Assembly (NCBI RefSeq): GCF_001811425.1
Contig: NZ_KV804745.1
Location: 1-64,000 of the forward strand
Origin: Peptoniphilus_A sp001811425
Lineage (GTDB): Bacteria > Bacillota > Clostridia > Tissierellales > Peptoniphilaceae
Direction of reading: 5' to 3'
DNA: 64,000 nucleotides
Shown here piece after piece: positions 8,348 through 16,379 of this stretch. The notes beneath the pieces were generated by a model that saw only the letters and a program-made list of their open reading frames with translations, had not been told where the DNA came from and made no database searches. Position numbers and translations under genes: made by a program. How positions within the stretch are numbered: the stretch's first letter is position 1; each line of letters starts with the position of its first letter.

Positions 8348-9346
8348 ATGAATAATTTTAAAAATGATTATAACGATTTTGGATCGAGAGAAATTTATGA
8401 GGAGATAAATAGAATTTTTGACGAAAAAATTTCTGGCTACGGTACTGATGAGATTTCAAATTCTGCCAGAGATTTAATTTTAAAGGAAATAGGAAGGGAC
8501 GCCGACATTGAATTTGTATCTGGCGGCACTGCCACAAATATTTTGGCGACAACTTTTGGCCTTAGACCCTACGAGGCAGTTTTGTCTGCATCAACTGGTC
8601 ACATTACTCATCATGAGACAGGATCTATTGAGGCAACGGGACACAAGGTTGTGACAATAAAAACTTCTGACGGCAAATTAAGGGCAAGGGACATAAAAGA
8701 TTTAGTGGAAAACCAAGCTGGCGAAGTTGATGTAAAGATAAAGGTTGTCTATATTTCACAAACCACAGAAGTTGGCACAGTTTATTCTCTTGATGAAATA
8801 AGAGAAATTTATGAAGTTTGCGTTGAAAAGGACCTATACCTATACATTGACGGTGCGAGAATTGCTCACGCCATGGCTGCAAATAATACAAAATTATCAG
8901 ATTACGCCAAATATTCCCACATTTTTTCCATCGGCGGCACAAAAAATGGGGCAATTTTTGGCGAAGCCCTAGTTATTTTAGATGAAAATTTGAAAAAGGA
9001 CTTCAGATATTATTTAAAGCAAAGAGGAGGAATGATGGCAAAATCCTTCTTGATTGGTCTATCTTTTAAGGTCTTACTTGAGGATGGTCTCTACTACAAA
9101 AATGCCAAGAGAGCCTATGATATGTCAAGACTTCTTGTTGATGGACTAAAGGAAATGGATAGAGAGCCACTTTTTGGCGAGTCCAACCAAATTTTTATTA
9201 AGTCAAATCCAGAGGAAATTGAAAAATTAAAAGAAGAAAATATTTTTGAAATAGACAATGTGAAAGAGTCAATAATTAGACTTGTGACAAATTATAGAAC
9301 TAGTGAAGAAGATGTGAGAGGATTTCTAAATTCTCTTAAAAATTAG
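8348..9346 (+). CDS. ltaE: Low-specificity L-threonine aldolase / beta-eliminating lyase
   Basis: A 332-residue cytoplasmic PLP enzyme that cleaves L-threonine (or allo-threonine) to glycine and acetaldehyde. Hallmarks are SGGTATN near residue 58, the aspartate in YIDGARIAHA, and the PLP lysine in SIGGTKNGAIFGEA. The ATG at 8348 was chosen because GAGGTGG precedes it and the promoter -10 lies just upstream. A short gap (AGGAGGAATT) links it to the RIC-like gene, so the two are co-transcribed. The assignment is solid at family level; some family members act on other beta-hydroxy amino acids. Confidence 0.92.
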   Translation: MNNFKNDYNDFGSREIYEEINRIFDEKISGYGTDEISNSARDLILKEIGRDADIEFVSGGTATNILATTFGLRPYEAVLSASTGHITHHETGSIEATGHKVVTIKTSDGKLRARDIKDLVENQAGEVDVKIKVVYISQTTEVGTVYSLDEIREIYEVCVEKDLYLYIDGARIAHAMAANNTKLSDYAKYSHIFSIGGTKNGAIFGEALVILDENLKKDFRYYLKQRGGMMAKSFLIGLSFKVLLEDGLYYKNAKRAYDMSRLLVDGLKEMDREPLFGESNQIFIKSNPEEIEKLKEENIFEIDNVKESIIRLVTNYRTSEEDVRGFLNSLKN

Positions 9347-9354
9347 GAGGAATT

Positions 9355-9990
9355 ATGTTAGAGAGAAATATGACAGTTGAAGCTGCAGTAATGGAAAACC
9401 CAAAAGTTTTACAGGAACTTCAAAAACTTGGCGCAGAATATGATTTTATAGCCATGGAAAGCTTGGAAGATGCCCTAAAATCCCTTGGCGAAAATTGTGA
9501 TGCCTTTATAAAAAGAGTTGAGGGCCAGACTGACTTTAAGGACATGGATAGGGTTAGAAAGATGAATAAGGAAGAACTCATAAACTATATCGTTGATGAA
9601 ATTCACCCTTATGAACTGGCAACAACTGAAAAAATCGATGAAATTTTTAGGGGAGCAATAAAAAAATATTATAGAGAGAGGGGAGAACAACTCTTTGTAA
9701 TTTACGAAGTACTTTTACTAATTAAGGCTGAACTTGTTTCACACTTCTCCAGCGAAGAAGAGTTTGAATTTAAGGATGCCTTGGCAGGAAAAGATGTGGA
9801 CTTCGAAAATCTCCTTGCAGAGCACGAAAAGACTATTGGACTTTTTGACAGAATAAAATATTTAACTCGCGACTACAAAATGAAGGCAGAAGAGCCTGAA
9901 GTCAAGGAACTAAATAAACTTATGGGCGAACTTGACGAGGACATGAGAAGACATATTTACATTGAAAACGAAATTTTATTTAAGATGTAA
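9355..9990 (+). CDS. RIC/ScdA-type di-iron (hemerythrin-like) iron-sulfur repair protein
   Basis: A 211-residue protein. The N-terminal ~55 residues match the ScdA_N fold (MTVEAAVMENP, then EDALKSLG) but lack the usual Cys-Cys pair. The rest is a four-helix hemerythrin-like domain with likely di-iron ligands His84, His130, Glu134, His157, His200 and Glu204. Family members (YtfE, ScdA) mobilise iron to repair Fe-S clusters after oxidative or nitrosative damage. It lies 8 bases after the threonine-aldolase gene with a consensus AGGAGG site and ends at an intrinsic terminator. Whether it works without the N-terminal cysteines is unknown. Confidence 0.88.
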   Translation: MLERNMTVEAAVMENPKVLQELQKLGAEYDFIAMESLEDALKSLGENCDAFIKRVEGQTDFKDMDRVRKMNKEELINYIVDEIHPYELATTEKIDEIFRGAIKKYYRERGEQLFVIYEVLLLIKAELVSHFSSEEEFEFKDALAGKDVDFENLLAEHEKTIGLFDRIKYLTRDYKMKAEEPEVKELNKLMGELDEDMRRHIYIENEILFKM

Positions 9991-10014
9991 TTTATAATTT
10001 AATAAATTTTTCAG

Positions 10015-10044
10015 TGGTTTAGCTTTTGGCTAGACCATTTTTTT
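10015..10044 (+). terminator. Intrinsic terminator after the RIC-like gene
   Basis: TGGTTTAGC (10015-10023) pairs with GCTAGACCA (10029-10037), with one G-U pair, and is followed by seven T. Confidence 0.85.
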
Positions 10045-10099
10045 GTCCTTAAAAGATTTTATATCATTCCGAGGGTGACTTTATATGCTTCCTACGAAA

Positions 10100-10154
10100 T
10101 TATCCCCTAAAAATAGATTTATCGCCTAAAAGGTGCTATAATTTAGGAGATAAA
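10100..10154 (+). promoter_or_regulatory. Promoter and three-half-site operator of the Fic gene
   Basis: A -10 TATAAT lies at 10137-10142. Around it sits a near-perfect inverted repeat: TTTATCGCCTAAA (10118-10130) against TTTAGGAGATAAA (10142-10154), 12 of 13 positions complementary, with an 11-base spacer holding most of the -10. A third half-site, TTATCCCCTAAA, lies at 10100-10111 in direct orientation. The right half also covers the Shine-Dalgarno AAAGGAG (10152-10158). A bound regulator would block both RNA polymerase and, as RNA, the ribosome site. Confidence 0.7.
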
Positions 10155-10163
10155 GGAGTTTTT

Positions 10164-11210
10164 ATGCGAAAATTTGATTACAGTAAATTAAAAGAAAAAA
10201 AGTGGGACGCTGAAATATTAAATTACATTTCAGAAATAAGCGAATACAAGGGAAGGCAAGAGCTTTTTTTGAGCCAAAAGCCAAAAGTTCTAGATAATCT
10301 TGTAGAACTTGCCATAATACAAAGCACACAAAGTTCCAACGAGATTGAAGGTATAAGGACCACAGATTCAAGGATAAAAGACCTTGTAATGAAAAAAGTT
10401 GCTCCAAGAAATCGAGATGAAGAAGAAATTCTTGGTTACAGAGAAGTTCTTTCCACGATTCACGAGTCCTACGATTACATTCCAATTAATTCAAAAATTA
10501 TTTTACAACTTCACAGAGACCTCTACAAATATTCAAACAAATCCATTGGGGGAAAGTTTAAAAACACTCAAAATTATATTCAAGAGACGAAGGAAAATGG
10601 AGAAACTTTTGTAAGATTTACGCCTCTTCCCCCCTTTGAAACTCCTACTGCCATAGAAAAAATTTGCCAAGAATACAATAGAGAAATCGACAAAAGAGAA
10701 GTAAATCCTCTTATACTAATTCCTATTTTTATTCACGACTTTTTGTGCATACACCCATTTAACGATGGAAATGGTAGGATGTCAAGGCTTTTAACAACTT
10801 TGCTTTTATACAAGTTGGGTTATGTTGTGGGAAGATATATAAGTCTTGAAGAGAAAATAGAAAAAACCAAGGGAAATTATTATCAAGCTTTAGAAAAAAG
10901 TGGACTAGCTTGGCAAGAAAATGCCGAAGATCCAACGCCTTTCATAAAATATATTTTGGCAATAATACTTGCCGCCTATAGAGATTTTGAGGACAGAGTT
11001 AATATTTTTGACACAAAACTTTCTGCCATTGACCAAGTTAAAATTGCCATAGATAAAAAAATTGGCAAGTTCACAAAAAGTGAAATAATGGAGCTAACGC
11101 CTGGAATTAGCAGGGCATCAGTGGAAAATTCTCTAAAGGAATTAGTAGATAAAAATATTATCGAAAGACATGGAAGTGGAAGGGCAACTTATTATACAAA
11201 AATTAATTGA
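10164..11210 (+). CDS. Fic-domain protein AMPylator with N-terminal inhibitory helix and C-terminal winged helix
   Basis: A 348-residue Fic protein, which transfers AMP (or another nucleotide) to target proteins. The catalytic motif HPFNDGNGR is complete near residue 197. An inhibitory motif of the (S/T)xxxE(G/N) form, SNEIEG, is near residue 58, so it is a class II Fic that controls itself through its own N-terminal helix. The first ~45 residues resemble the Fic_N module. The C-terminal ~65 residues (KSEIMELTPGISRASVENSL) look like a winged helix, which could bind the unusual operator upstream. It is a single gene between two terminators. No antitoxin gene is adjacent; the target is unknown. 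Confidence 0.93.
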   Translation: MRKFDYSKLKEKKWDAEILNYISEISEYKGRQELFLSQKPKVLDNLVELAIIQSTQSSNEIEGIRTTDSRIKDLVMKKVAPRNRDEEEILGYREVLSTIHESYDYIPINSKIILQLHRDLYKYSNKSIGGKFKNTQNYIQETKENGETFVRFTPLPPFETPTAIEKICQEYNREIDKREVNPLILIPIFIHDFLCIHPFNDGNGRMSRLLTTLLLYKLGYVVGRYISLEEKIEKTKGNYYQALEKSGLAWQENAEDPTPFIKYILAIILAAYRDFEDRVNIFDTKLSAIDQVKIAIDKKIGKFTKSEIMELTPGISRASVENSLKELVDKNIIERHGSGRATYYTKIN

Positions 11211-11212
11211 TT

Positions 11213-11237
11213 AGAGCAGCAATGACTGCTCTTTTTT
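11213..11237 (+). terminator. Intrinsic terminator after the Fic gene
   Basis: AGAGCAG (11213-11219) pairs with CTGCTCT (11226-11232), followed by a T-run. Confidence 0.85.
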
Positions 11238-11256
11238 AATAGTTATTATCATATAC

Positions 11257-11285
11257 TTGCAAAAAATTATTTCCAGTGTTACTAT
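11257..11285 (+). promoter_or_regulatory. Promoter of the copper operon
   Basis: -35 TTGCAA (11257-11262), 17-bp spacer, -10 TACTAT (11280-11285). It lies directly upstream of the GC-rich palindrome assigned to CsoR. Confidence 0.6.
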
Positions 11286-11297
11286 AAAAACAGGAAC

Positions 11298-11311
11298 ACC
11301 CCCCAGGGGGT
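11298..11311 (+). promoter_or_regulatory. Candidate CsoR operator
   Basis: ACCCCC-CA-GGGGGT is a perfect 6-bp-arm palindrome and very GC-rich in AT-rich DNA. G/C-tract palindromes of this type are the known sites of CsoR-family copper repressors, and a csoR gene ends the operon. It lies 13 bases after the -10, so binding would block initiation; copper would release it. Confidence 0.75.
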
Positions 11312-11323
11312 ATGGGAGGTAAT

Positions 11324-14074
11324 ATGGAGAAAAAATTTGATGTAAGTGGCATGACTTGTGCATCTTGCGTCGCCAATGTCACAAAGGCTGTAAAAAAACT
11401 TGATGGCGTAAGTGATGCAAATGTAAATCTCATGACCAACTCAATGAAAGTATCTTACGATGAAAATAAAGTTAATGACAATAAAATAATTAGTGCAGTG
11501 GAAAAAATTGGCTACGGTGCCAAGGTATCTGGCGAAAAAGTTACAGGGGAAAATAAAAAAGAAGAGGACAGAGAAGGTCATTTAAAAAATAGACTTGTGT
11601 CTTCTCTAGTTTTTATGCTTATCCTCATGTATGTTGCCATGGGTCACATGGTCCACCTTCCAAGTCCTATGATTTTTCACGGAAGAGAAGGGGCAATAAT
11701 TTTTGCCTTCACGCAATTTCTCTTGGCTCTTCCTGTAGTTTATATCAATAGAGACTTTTACATCTCTGGTTTTAGGGGACTAAAAAACAGGGCGCCTAAC
11801 ATGGACTCTCTAGTTGCCATAGGCTCTGCAGCATCTCTAATTTATGGTATCTTTGCCATTTACATGATGGCTTATGGCTTTGGTCATGGCGACTTGGATT
11901 TAGTTGATGTATACAGAAAAAATTTGTACTTTGAATCTTCTGCCATGATTTTGACCCTAATAACTCTTGGCAAATATCTTGAAGAAAAATCTAAAAATAA
12001 GACTAGGTCTTCCCTAACAAAATTAATGGATCTTGCGCCAAAAAGGGCTACAGTCCTTGAAAATAATGAAGAAGTTCAAAAGAATATTGAAGATGTGAGA
12101 GTCGGCGATGTCATAATGGTAAGACCAGGAGAAGCTGTTGCAGTTGACGGGAAAATAATCGAGGGCACATCTTCCCTTGATGAATCTGCAGTAACTGGCG
12201 AATCTATTCCAGTTTCAAAATCTGTAGGCGACAGAGTTATCTCTGCCTCTATTAACACAACGGGTTCCTTTAAATTCATAGCAGAAAAAGTTGGCGAGGA
12301 CACAACAATTTCTCAGATAATAAAATTAGTTGACCAGGCAAATGAATCTAAGGCTCCCATTGCAAAATTGGCAGATAAAATCGCAGGCGTTTTTGTGCCA
12401 GCAGTTTTAATTATTTCTGCCCTTACTTTTATTATTTGGACAATCCTTGGCTATGGCTTTGAAAGTGCTCTTAACTTTGCAATTTCTGTCCTCGTAATAT
12501 CTTGTCCTTGTGCCCTTGGACTGGCAACACCAGTTTCCATTATGGTGGCAACGGGAAAGAGTGCAGACTTTGGACTCCTCTTTAAGAACGCAGAAGTTTT
12601 GGAAAATCTTCACAAGATTGATGCCATTGTTATGGATAAGACGGGCACAATTACTGAGGGCAAGCCTAAGCTAACAGACATTCTTACAGACTTAGACCAA
12701 GATGAATTTTTAAAAATTGCCGCATCAATTGAAAAAAACTCACAGCATCCACTGGCAACTGCAATTTTAAATTATGCTGGTGAAAAAAATATAAAAATTT
12801 CTGAAGTAAATAATTTTGATTCAGTTAGCGGCAGAGGTCTAAGTGCAGACTTATATGGCAAAAAATATTTTGCCGGCAATAGAGAATTTATGGAAGAAGA
12901 AAAAATTGACCTAAAGGACTATGAAAGGAAGGCAGAAAAACTTGCAGGAGAGGGCAAAACTTCTATGTACTTTGCTGGTGAAAGTGAGGTCATTGGAATA
13001 ATTTCTGTAAAGGACCTTCCAAAGAAAAGCTCCAAAGATGCCATTGCCCTTTTAAAAGCCATGGGCAAAAAAATAATAATGCTTACTGGTGCCAACGAGA
13101 AGACAGCAGAAGCCATAGGGCGAGAAATTGGCGTTGACGAAACTTTTGCAGGTCTACTTCCAGATGAAAAAAACAAAAAAATTGATGACCTGCAAAAATC
13201 TGGCGACAAGGTCCTCATGATTGGTGACGGAATAAATGACGCCCCCTCCCTTGCCAAGGCTGACATTGGCATGGCAATAGGTCACGGCACAGATGTGGCA
13301 ATAGAGTCTTCTGATGTGGTCTTAATGAGGTCAGACCTCTTAGATGTTGTCTCTGCCCTTGAACTTTCCAGTGCCACAATAAAAAATATAAAGGAAAATT
13401 TATTCTGGGCATTTTTCTACAACACAATTGGAATTCCTCTTGCGGCAGGTCTTTTATACCCAGGCTTTGGCATAAAATTGTCGCCAATGTTTGGCGCCTT
13501 TGCCATGAGCATGTCTTCAGTTTTTGTTGTTAATAATGCACTAAGGCTTAGAAGATTTAAGCCAAGGGGTATAAGTTCTTTGGAAGAAAAAACTCCTGAA
13601 AAGGAAAAAAATCTTCGTGAAGAGAATGTAAAAACTCAAGAAGAAAATAAGCTAACTACAATAAAAGTAGAGGGCATGATGTGTGAGCACTGCGAAAAAA
13701 GAGTAAGTGAAGCCCTGGAAAAAACTGGCAAGGCAAAAAATGTCCTTGCCAACCACGAAGGTGGCACAGTAAATTTTGTCGACCAGGGAATAACTGCTGA
13801 AGAAATAAAAAAAGCAGTGGAAGAAGCAGGTTATAAAATTATTAAAAATAAAGGAGAAAATAATATGGAAAAAATTTTAAAAGTTGAAGGAATGTCTTGT
13901 ATGCACTGTGTAGCTCATGTAAAAGAAGCACTTGAAAAGCTAGAAGGCGTAAGGGAAGCTGATGTAAAGCTTGAAGAAAAAAGAGCAGAAGTAAAAATGG
14001 ACAAAGAAGTTTCCGATGAGGCCCTTGTAAAGGCAGTGGAAGGCGCATGTTACTCTGCAGAAATAGAAAAATGA
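11324..14074 (+). CDS. copA: Copper-exporting P1B-type ATPase with one N-terminal and two C-terminal HMA domains
   Basis: A 916-residue membrane pump that exports Cu(I). An N-terminal heavy-metal domain has GMTCASC (near residue 9). The core has the actuator TGESIPV (~291), membrane metal site SCPCALG (~393), phosphorylation site DKTGTIT (~437), QHPLATA (~473) and GDGINDAP (~633). After the last membrane segments come a charged linker and two further HMA domains with GMMCEHC (~783) and GMSCMHC (~856). Tandem C-terminal HMAs are unusual; the last is a complete CopZ-like unit preceded by its own Shine-Dalgarno and ATG (13865). The start at 11324 follows GGGAGG. The stop overlaps csoR (ATGA). 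CsoR control is expected. Confidence 0.95.
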   Translation: MEKKFDVSGMTCASCVANVTKAVKKLDGVSDANVNLMTNSMKVSYDENKVNDNKIISAVEKIGYGAKVSGEKVTGENKKEEDREGHLKNRLVSSLVFMLILMYVAMGHMVHLPSPMIFHGREGAIIFAFTQFLLALPVVYINRDFYISGFRGLKNRAPNMDSLVAIGSAASLIYGIFAIYMMAYGFGHGDLDLVDVYRKNLYFESSAMILTLITLGKYLEEKSKNKTRSSLTKLMDLAPKRATVLENNEEVQKNIEDVRVGDVIMVRPGEAVAVDGKIIEGTSSLDESAVTGESIPVSKSVGDRVISASINTTGSFKFIAEKVGEDTTISQIIKLVDQANESKAPIAKLADKIAGVFVPAVLIISALTFIIWTILGYGFESALNFAISVLVISCPCALGLATPVSIMVATGKSADFGLLFKNAEVLENLHKIDAIVMDKTGTITEGKPKLTDILTDLDQDEFLKIAASIEKNSQHPLATAILNYAGEKNIKISEVNNFDSVSGRGLSADLYGKKYFAGNREFMEEEKIDLKDYERKAEKLAGEGKTSMYFAGESEVIGIISVKDLPKKSSKDAIALLKAMGKKIIMLTGANEKTAEAIGREIGVDETFAGLLPDEKNKKIDDLQKSGDKVLMIGDGINDAPSLAKADIGMAIGHGTDVAIESSDVVLMRSDLLDVVSALELSSATIKNIKENLFWAFFYNTIGIPLAAGLLYPGFGIKLSPMFGAFAMSMSSVFVVNNALRLRRFKPRGISSLEEKTPEKEKNLREENVKTQEENKLTTIKVEGMMCEHCEKRVSEALEKTGKAKNVLANHEGGTVNFVDQGITAEEIKKAVEEAGYKIIKNKGENNMEKILKVEGMSCMHCVAHVKEALEKLEGVREADVKLEEKRAEVKMDKEVSDEALVKAVEGACYSAEIEK
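13865..14074 (+). CDS. Putative free CopZ-like copper chaperone from an internal start within copA
   Basis: The last 69 codons of copA form a full CopZ-like HMA domain (MEKILKVEGMSCMHC at its start). The ATG at 13865 is preceded at 8 bases by AAGGAG (13851-13856), as good as the other ribosome sites here. No stop separates it from the preceding HMA. A one-base slip in the A-run just upstream (near 13844-13848) would give TAA immediately before the Shine-Dalgarno. So the same DNA could yield fused CopA and separate CopZ; alternatively it is a lost stop or a homopolymer assembly error. Translation from this start is inferred only. Confidence 0.5.
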   Translation: MEKILKVEGMSCMHCVAHVKEALEKLEGVREADVKLEEKRAEVKMDKEVSDEALVKAVEGACYSAEIEK

Positions 14075-14340
14075 GAGCAGAAAAAGATGTGCAGCTGAGG
14101 AAATTAAAAACTGTCAGGGGACAAATTGATGGTCTTATAAAAATGGTTGAAGATGACAGGTACTGCCTGGACATATCCAACCAGCTTATGGCATCAATCT
14201 CCATCCTAAAAAATATCAACAAGGATGTCCTGACAGCTCACCTAAGAGGCTGCGTCAAAGAATCCTACTCTAAGAGCCAGGAAGAAATTGACGAGAAAAT
14301 CGAGGAGATTAACACTATAATAAACAAGTTGTCAAAGTAG
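14071..14340 (+). CDS. csoR: CsoR-family copper-sensing repressor
   Basis: An 89-residue all-helical repressor (DUF156) that leaves DNA on binding Cu(I). The metal-site residues are present: Cys in DRYCLDIS and the His/Cys pair in TAHLRGCV. The N-terminal basic helix (RKLKTVRGQIDGL) is the DNA-contact helix of the family. The ATG overlaps the copA stop (ATGA), so the repressor is made with the pump it controls. The palindrome at 11298-11311 is the likely target. Related DUF156 proteins sense nickel (RcnR) or persulfide (CstR); the C-H-C set and copA linkage favour copper. Confidence 0.93.
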   Translation: MRAEKDVQLRKLKTVRGQIDGLIKMVEDDRYCLDISNQLMASISILKNINKDVLTAHLRGCVKESYSKSQEEIDEKIEEINTIINKLSK

Positions 14341-14347
14341 GTGTGAT

Positions 14348-14809
14348 ATGAAAATTAAAAAAATATTTTATTTGTTAGTAGTCTTAATTTTTCTCACAGC
14401 TTGCAAGAAGGACCAAGCTCATGAGATAAAATTTTCCACTGGAGAAGTTTATAAGTTTGAGACTTTGAGCGTGGAAGTAATAGCTGATGAAGAAAAAATG
14501 AAAACTAGAGAAATTTTTTCTTCTGAGGACAATGAAGAAAAGTTAAAAGAAATAATTAGTCTTTTGGAAAAGTGCCAGGCTACAGACCCAGGTTATGGAT
14601 ATAAATCTATCCCAGATTATGATAGTTTAATAATTAAACTGAGAGATAAAAACAAGGAAGATACAATTTATATGTATGACTCAAAAAGAGATAGAAACAC
14701 AAAAAAATTTCACTATTCTTTATATGGCAGTCTTGGAAAATATGATGGAGCTTGTCTTTTATCTGATGACGATTTAATTTCTGAGATAAAGTATATAGTG
14801 GACAAATAA
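14348..14809 (+). CDS. Putative lipoprotein, last gene of the copper operon
   Basis: A 153-residue protein with a basic N-terminus, a hydrophobic core and the lipobox LTAC at residues 16-19, so it should be lipid-anchored outside the membrane. The mature part is acidic and lysine-rich with a single further cysteine (EKCQATD) and no family I recognise. It starts 7 bases after csoR and ends 5 bases before a strong terminator, so it belongs to the copper operon. A role in copper handling is suggested only by position; no Met/His/Cys-rich metal site is evident. Confidence 0.75.
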   Translation: MKIKKIFYLLVVLIFLTACKKDQAHEIKFSTGEVYKFETLSVEVIADEEKMKTREIFSSEDNEEKLKEIISLLEKCQATDPGYGYKSIPDYDSLIIKLRDKNKEDTIYMYDSKRDRNTKKFHYSLYGSLGKYDGACLLSDDDLISEIKYIVDK

Positions 14810-14814
14810 AAAAG

Positions 14815-14840
14815 TCACGGTAGGTTTTACCGTGATTTTT
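14815..14840 (+). terminator. Intrinsic terminator of the copper operon
   Basis: TCACGGTA (14815-14822) pairs perfectly with TACCGTGA (14828-14835) across a GGTTT loop, followed by TTTTTT. Confidence 0.92.
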
Positions 14841-14856
14841 TGTGCATAAATTTATT

Positions 14857-16260
14857 TTACCAAGTGCAGAGACCAGTTTTTTCTTGAATCTTCCAAAGTA
14901 TTCTCATGAAAAATCTCTTTTCATGATGATCTTCAAGAGGAAGAGTGTAGTCACCGCCTTCATTATTCCAAAGTCTTTCAAAATATTCTTCCATTTCTCT
15001 TGGAATTTCAGAATTTTTTTCCATTTCAAGAGCTAGGTTTGTCTCCAAGTTATAGTTGTCCAAGTTTCTCCTTGTGTAGTTGGCAGAGCCAAGTATGGCA
15101 AGAGGATTTTTGTCCTTGAATTTAAAGTAAATAAATTTCGTGTGGAACTGCTCGCCAGAAGTTTGATACCAGCGAATATTTATGTCTGGATAGTCTTCCT
15201 TTAGTTCAGAGAGGGCAGGTCTATTGGGCGACCCATTTTTTTCAAGACCAAAGGCATCTTTGTTGAGGTCAGCTATAATTTTTACATCGACGCCGCGTTC
15301 TGCAGCTTCGCCAAGTTCTCTTAAAATCCTAAATTCTGATAGATAAAAGATTCCAAGATTTATCTCGTCGCCCTTCTTTGTTTCCTTAATATTTTTTGAA
15401 ATTTCATCATAAATTTTTCCTTCAGTGATGACCTTGAGCTTGTAGGGAGAAGTGACTTCTTCTGCCTTAAAATTTTCTATTGCGTCAGGTAATTTGTCAA
15501 AAAATATAGATTCAGACTTAATCAAATCTTCCATGGCCTTGCCGCGAAAGACTAAGGCAACATTAGAGTGATAAGCTGAAGGGTCGTGTGGATTGGCTGA
15601 TGCAACTAGGGCTTCCTTTTCTGAAATGACAACTTTTCTGTGGTTGCCCTTGAAGTTGGCAAGCTTTAAGATGGACCTAATATTTACCTTGTCGGCATCC
15701 TTGTCAAAAAAGTTTCTTATCCAGCCGCCACCAGATGTCCCAAACCACTTGACATAAGCCCTGTAGCCACCAGATAAAAGAGGGTTGGAGTCGCGCATTT
15801 TATTTAAGTCAGTGACTACGACATCAATTCCATTTTCACGAAGCTTCTTCAGATTATCTTCTTCATAGGCACCGTAAAAATTATTTATGGGGTCTGTGAC
15901 AAATAAAATTGGCATGTCAGGATTTTCCTTTTTCTTTGCCACTAAAAGGTCTGTCATCTCTTCAACTTGATTTGGAAAGTCCATGGACTTGTCATACTCA
16001 TCATTGTAGAGGAAAAAATCAATCATTAGAAATTTTTCGGCATTTTTTATAGTTTCCAGCTCGCGCTTAAAAATTTCATGCTCATGAATCCTCTTGCCAT
16101 CTTTAAGATAAGTTAAATCATATAAAAACTTACAGTCAGCATCCTTAAAATCGCTGGATACATTGGTGCCAGGAGGATTTTTTGTATTTAAGCTGTATAA
16201 AATTGGAATAAAAATAAGTAATAAAATAATTAAAATCATAATTTTCTTTTTCTTTTTCAA
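14857..16260 (-). CDS. Membrane-anchored phospholipase D-like (HKD) protein
   Basis: A 467-residue protein with an N-terminal lysine-rich stretch and one membrane segment (about residues 6-22), the rest probably outside. It has two phospholipase-D-type motifs: HRKVVISEKEALVASAN near residue 205 and HTKFIYF...GSAN near 372, each with the catalytic His and Lys; the usual acidic residue of the motif is weak in both. Family members include cardiolipin synthases and nucleases. I chose the TTG at 16260 because AAGGAGG precedes it by five bases; the ATG at 16281 would place that site inside the gene. It is a single-gene unit. Confidence 0.82.
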   Translation of the reverse strand: MKKKKKIMILIILLLIFIPILYSLNTKNPPGTNVSSDFKDADCKFLYDLTYLKDGKRIHEHEIFKRELETIKNAEKFLMIDFFLYNDEYDKSMDFPNQVEEMTDLLVAKKKENPDMPILFVTDPINNFYGAYEEDNLKKLRENGIDVVVTDLNKMRDSNPLLSGGYRAYVKWFGTSGGGWIRNFFDKDADKVNIRSILKLANFKGNHRKVVISEKEALVASANPHDPSAYHSNVALVFRGKAMEDLIKSESIFFDKLPDAIENFKAEEVTSPYKLKVITEGKIYDEISKNIKETKKGDEINLGIFYLSEFRILRELGEAAERGVDVKIIADLNKDAFGLEKNGSPNRPALSELKEDYPDINIRWYQTSGEQFHTKFIYFKFKDKNPLAILGSANYTRRNLDNYNLETNLALEMEKNSEIPREMEEYFERLWNNEGGDYTLPLEDHHEKRFFMRILWKIQEKTGLCTW

Positions 16261-16329
16261 AGCGACCTCCTTTTTTCTCATTATACCAAAATTTAACAGC
16301 TAACTTACAAAGAAAAATAAAAAAATAAA

Positions 16330-16367
16330 TTGACAAGTGTTATAGACTGTTATATAGTGTTATATAG
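16330..16367 (+). promoter_or_regulatory. Promoter with three phased repeats upstream of the GntR-ABC operon
   Basis: -35 TTGACA (16330-16335), 17-bp spacer, -10 TATAGT (16353-16358). TGTTATA occurs at 16338-16344, 16348-16354 and 16358-16364, an exact 10-bp period across the spacer and -10. It is a good candidate operator for the GntR protein encoded immediately downstream. Confidence 0.72.
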
Positions 16368-16379
16368 CAAGGAGGCAAA

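Noticed and set aside
10164..11210. Fic-type toxin-antitoxin pair
   Set aside because: No small antitoxin gene is adjacent; inhibition is built into the protein's own N-terminal helix.
11236..14222. Several long antisense open frames inside the copper operon
   Set aside because: They are shadows of copA and csoR codon structure; copA motifs are complete on the plus strand and none of the antisense frames has a ribosome site.
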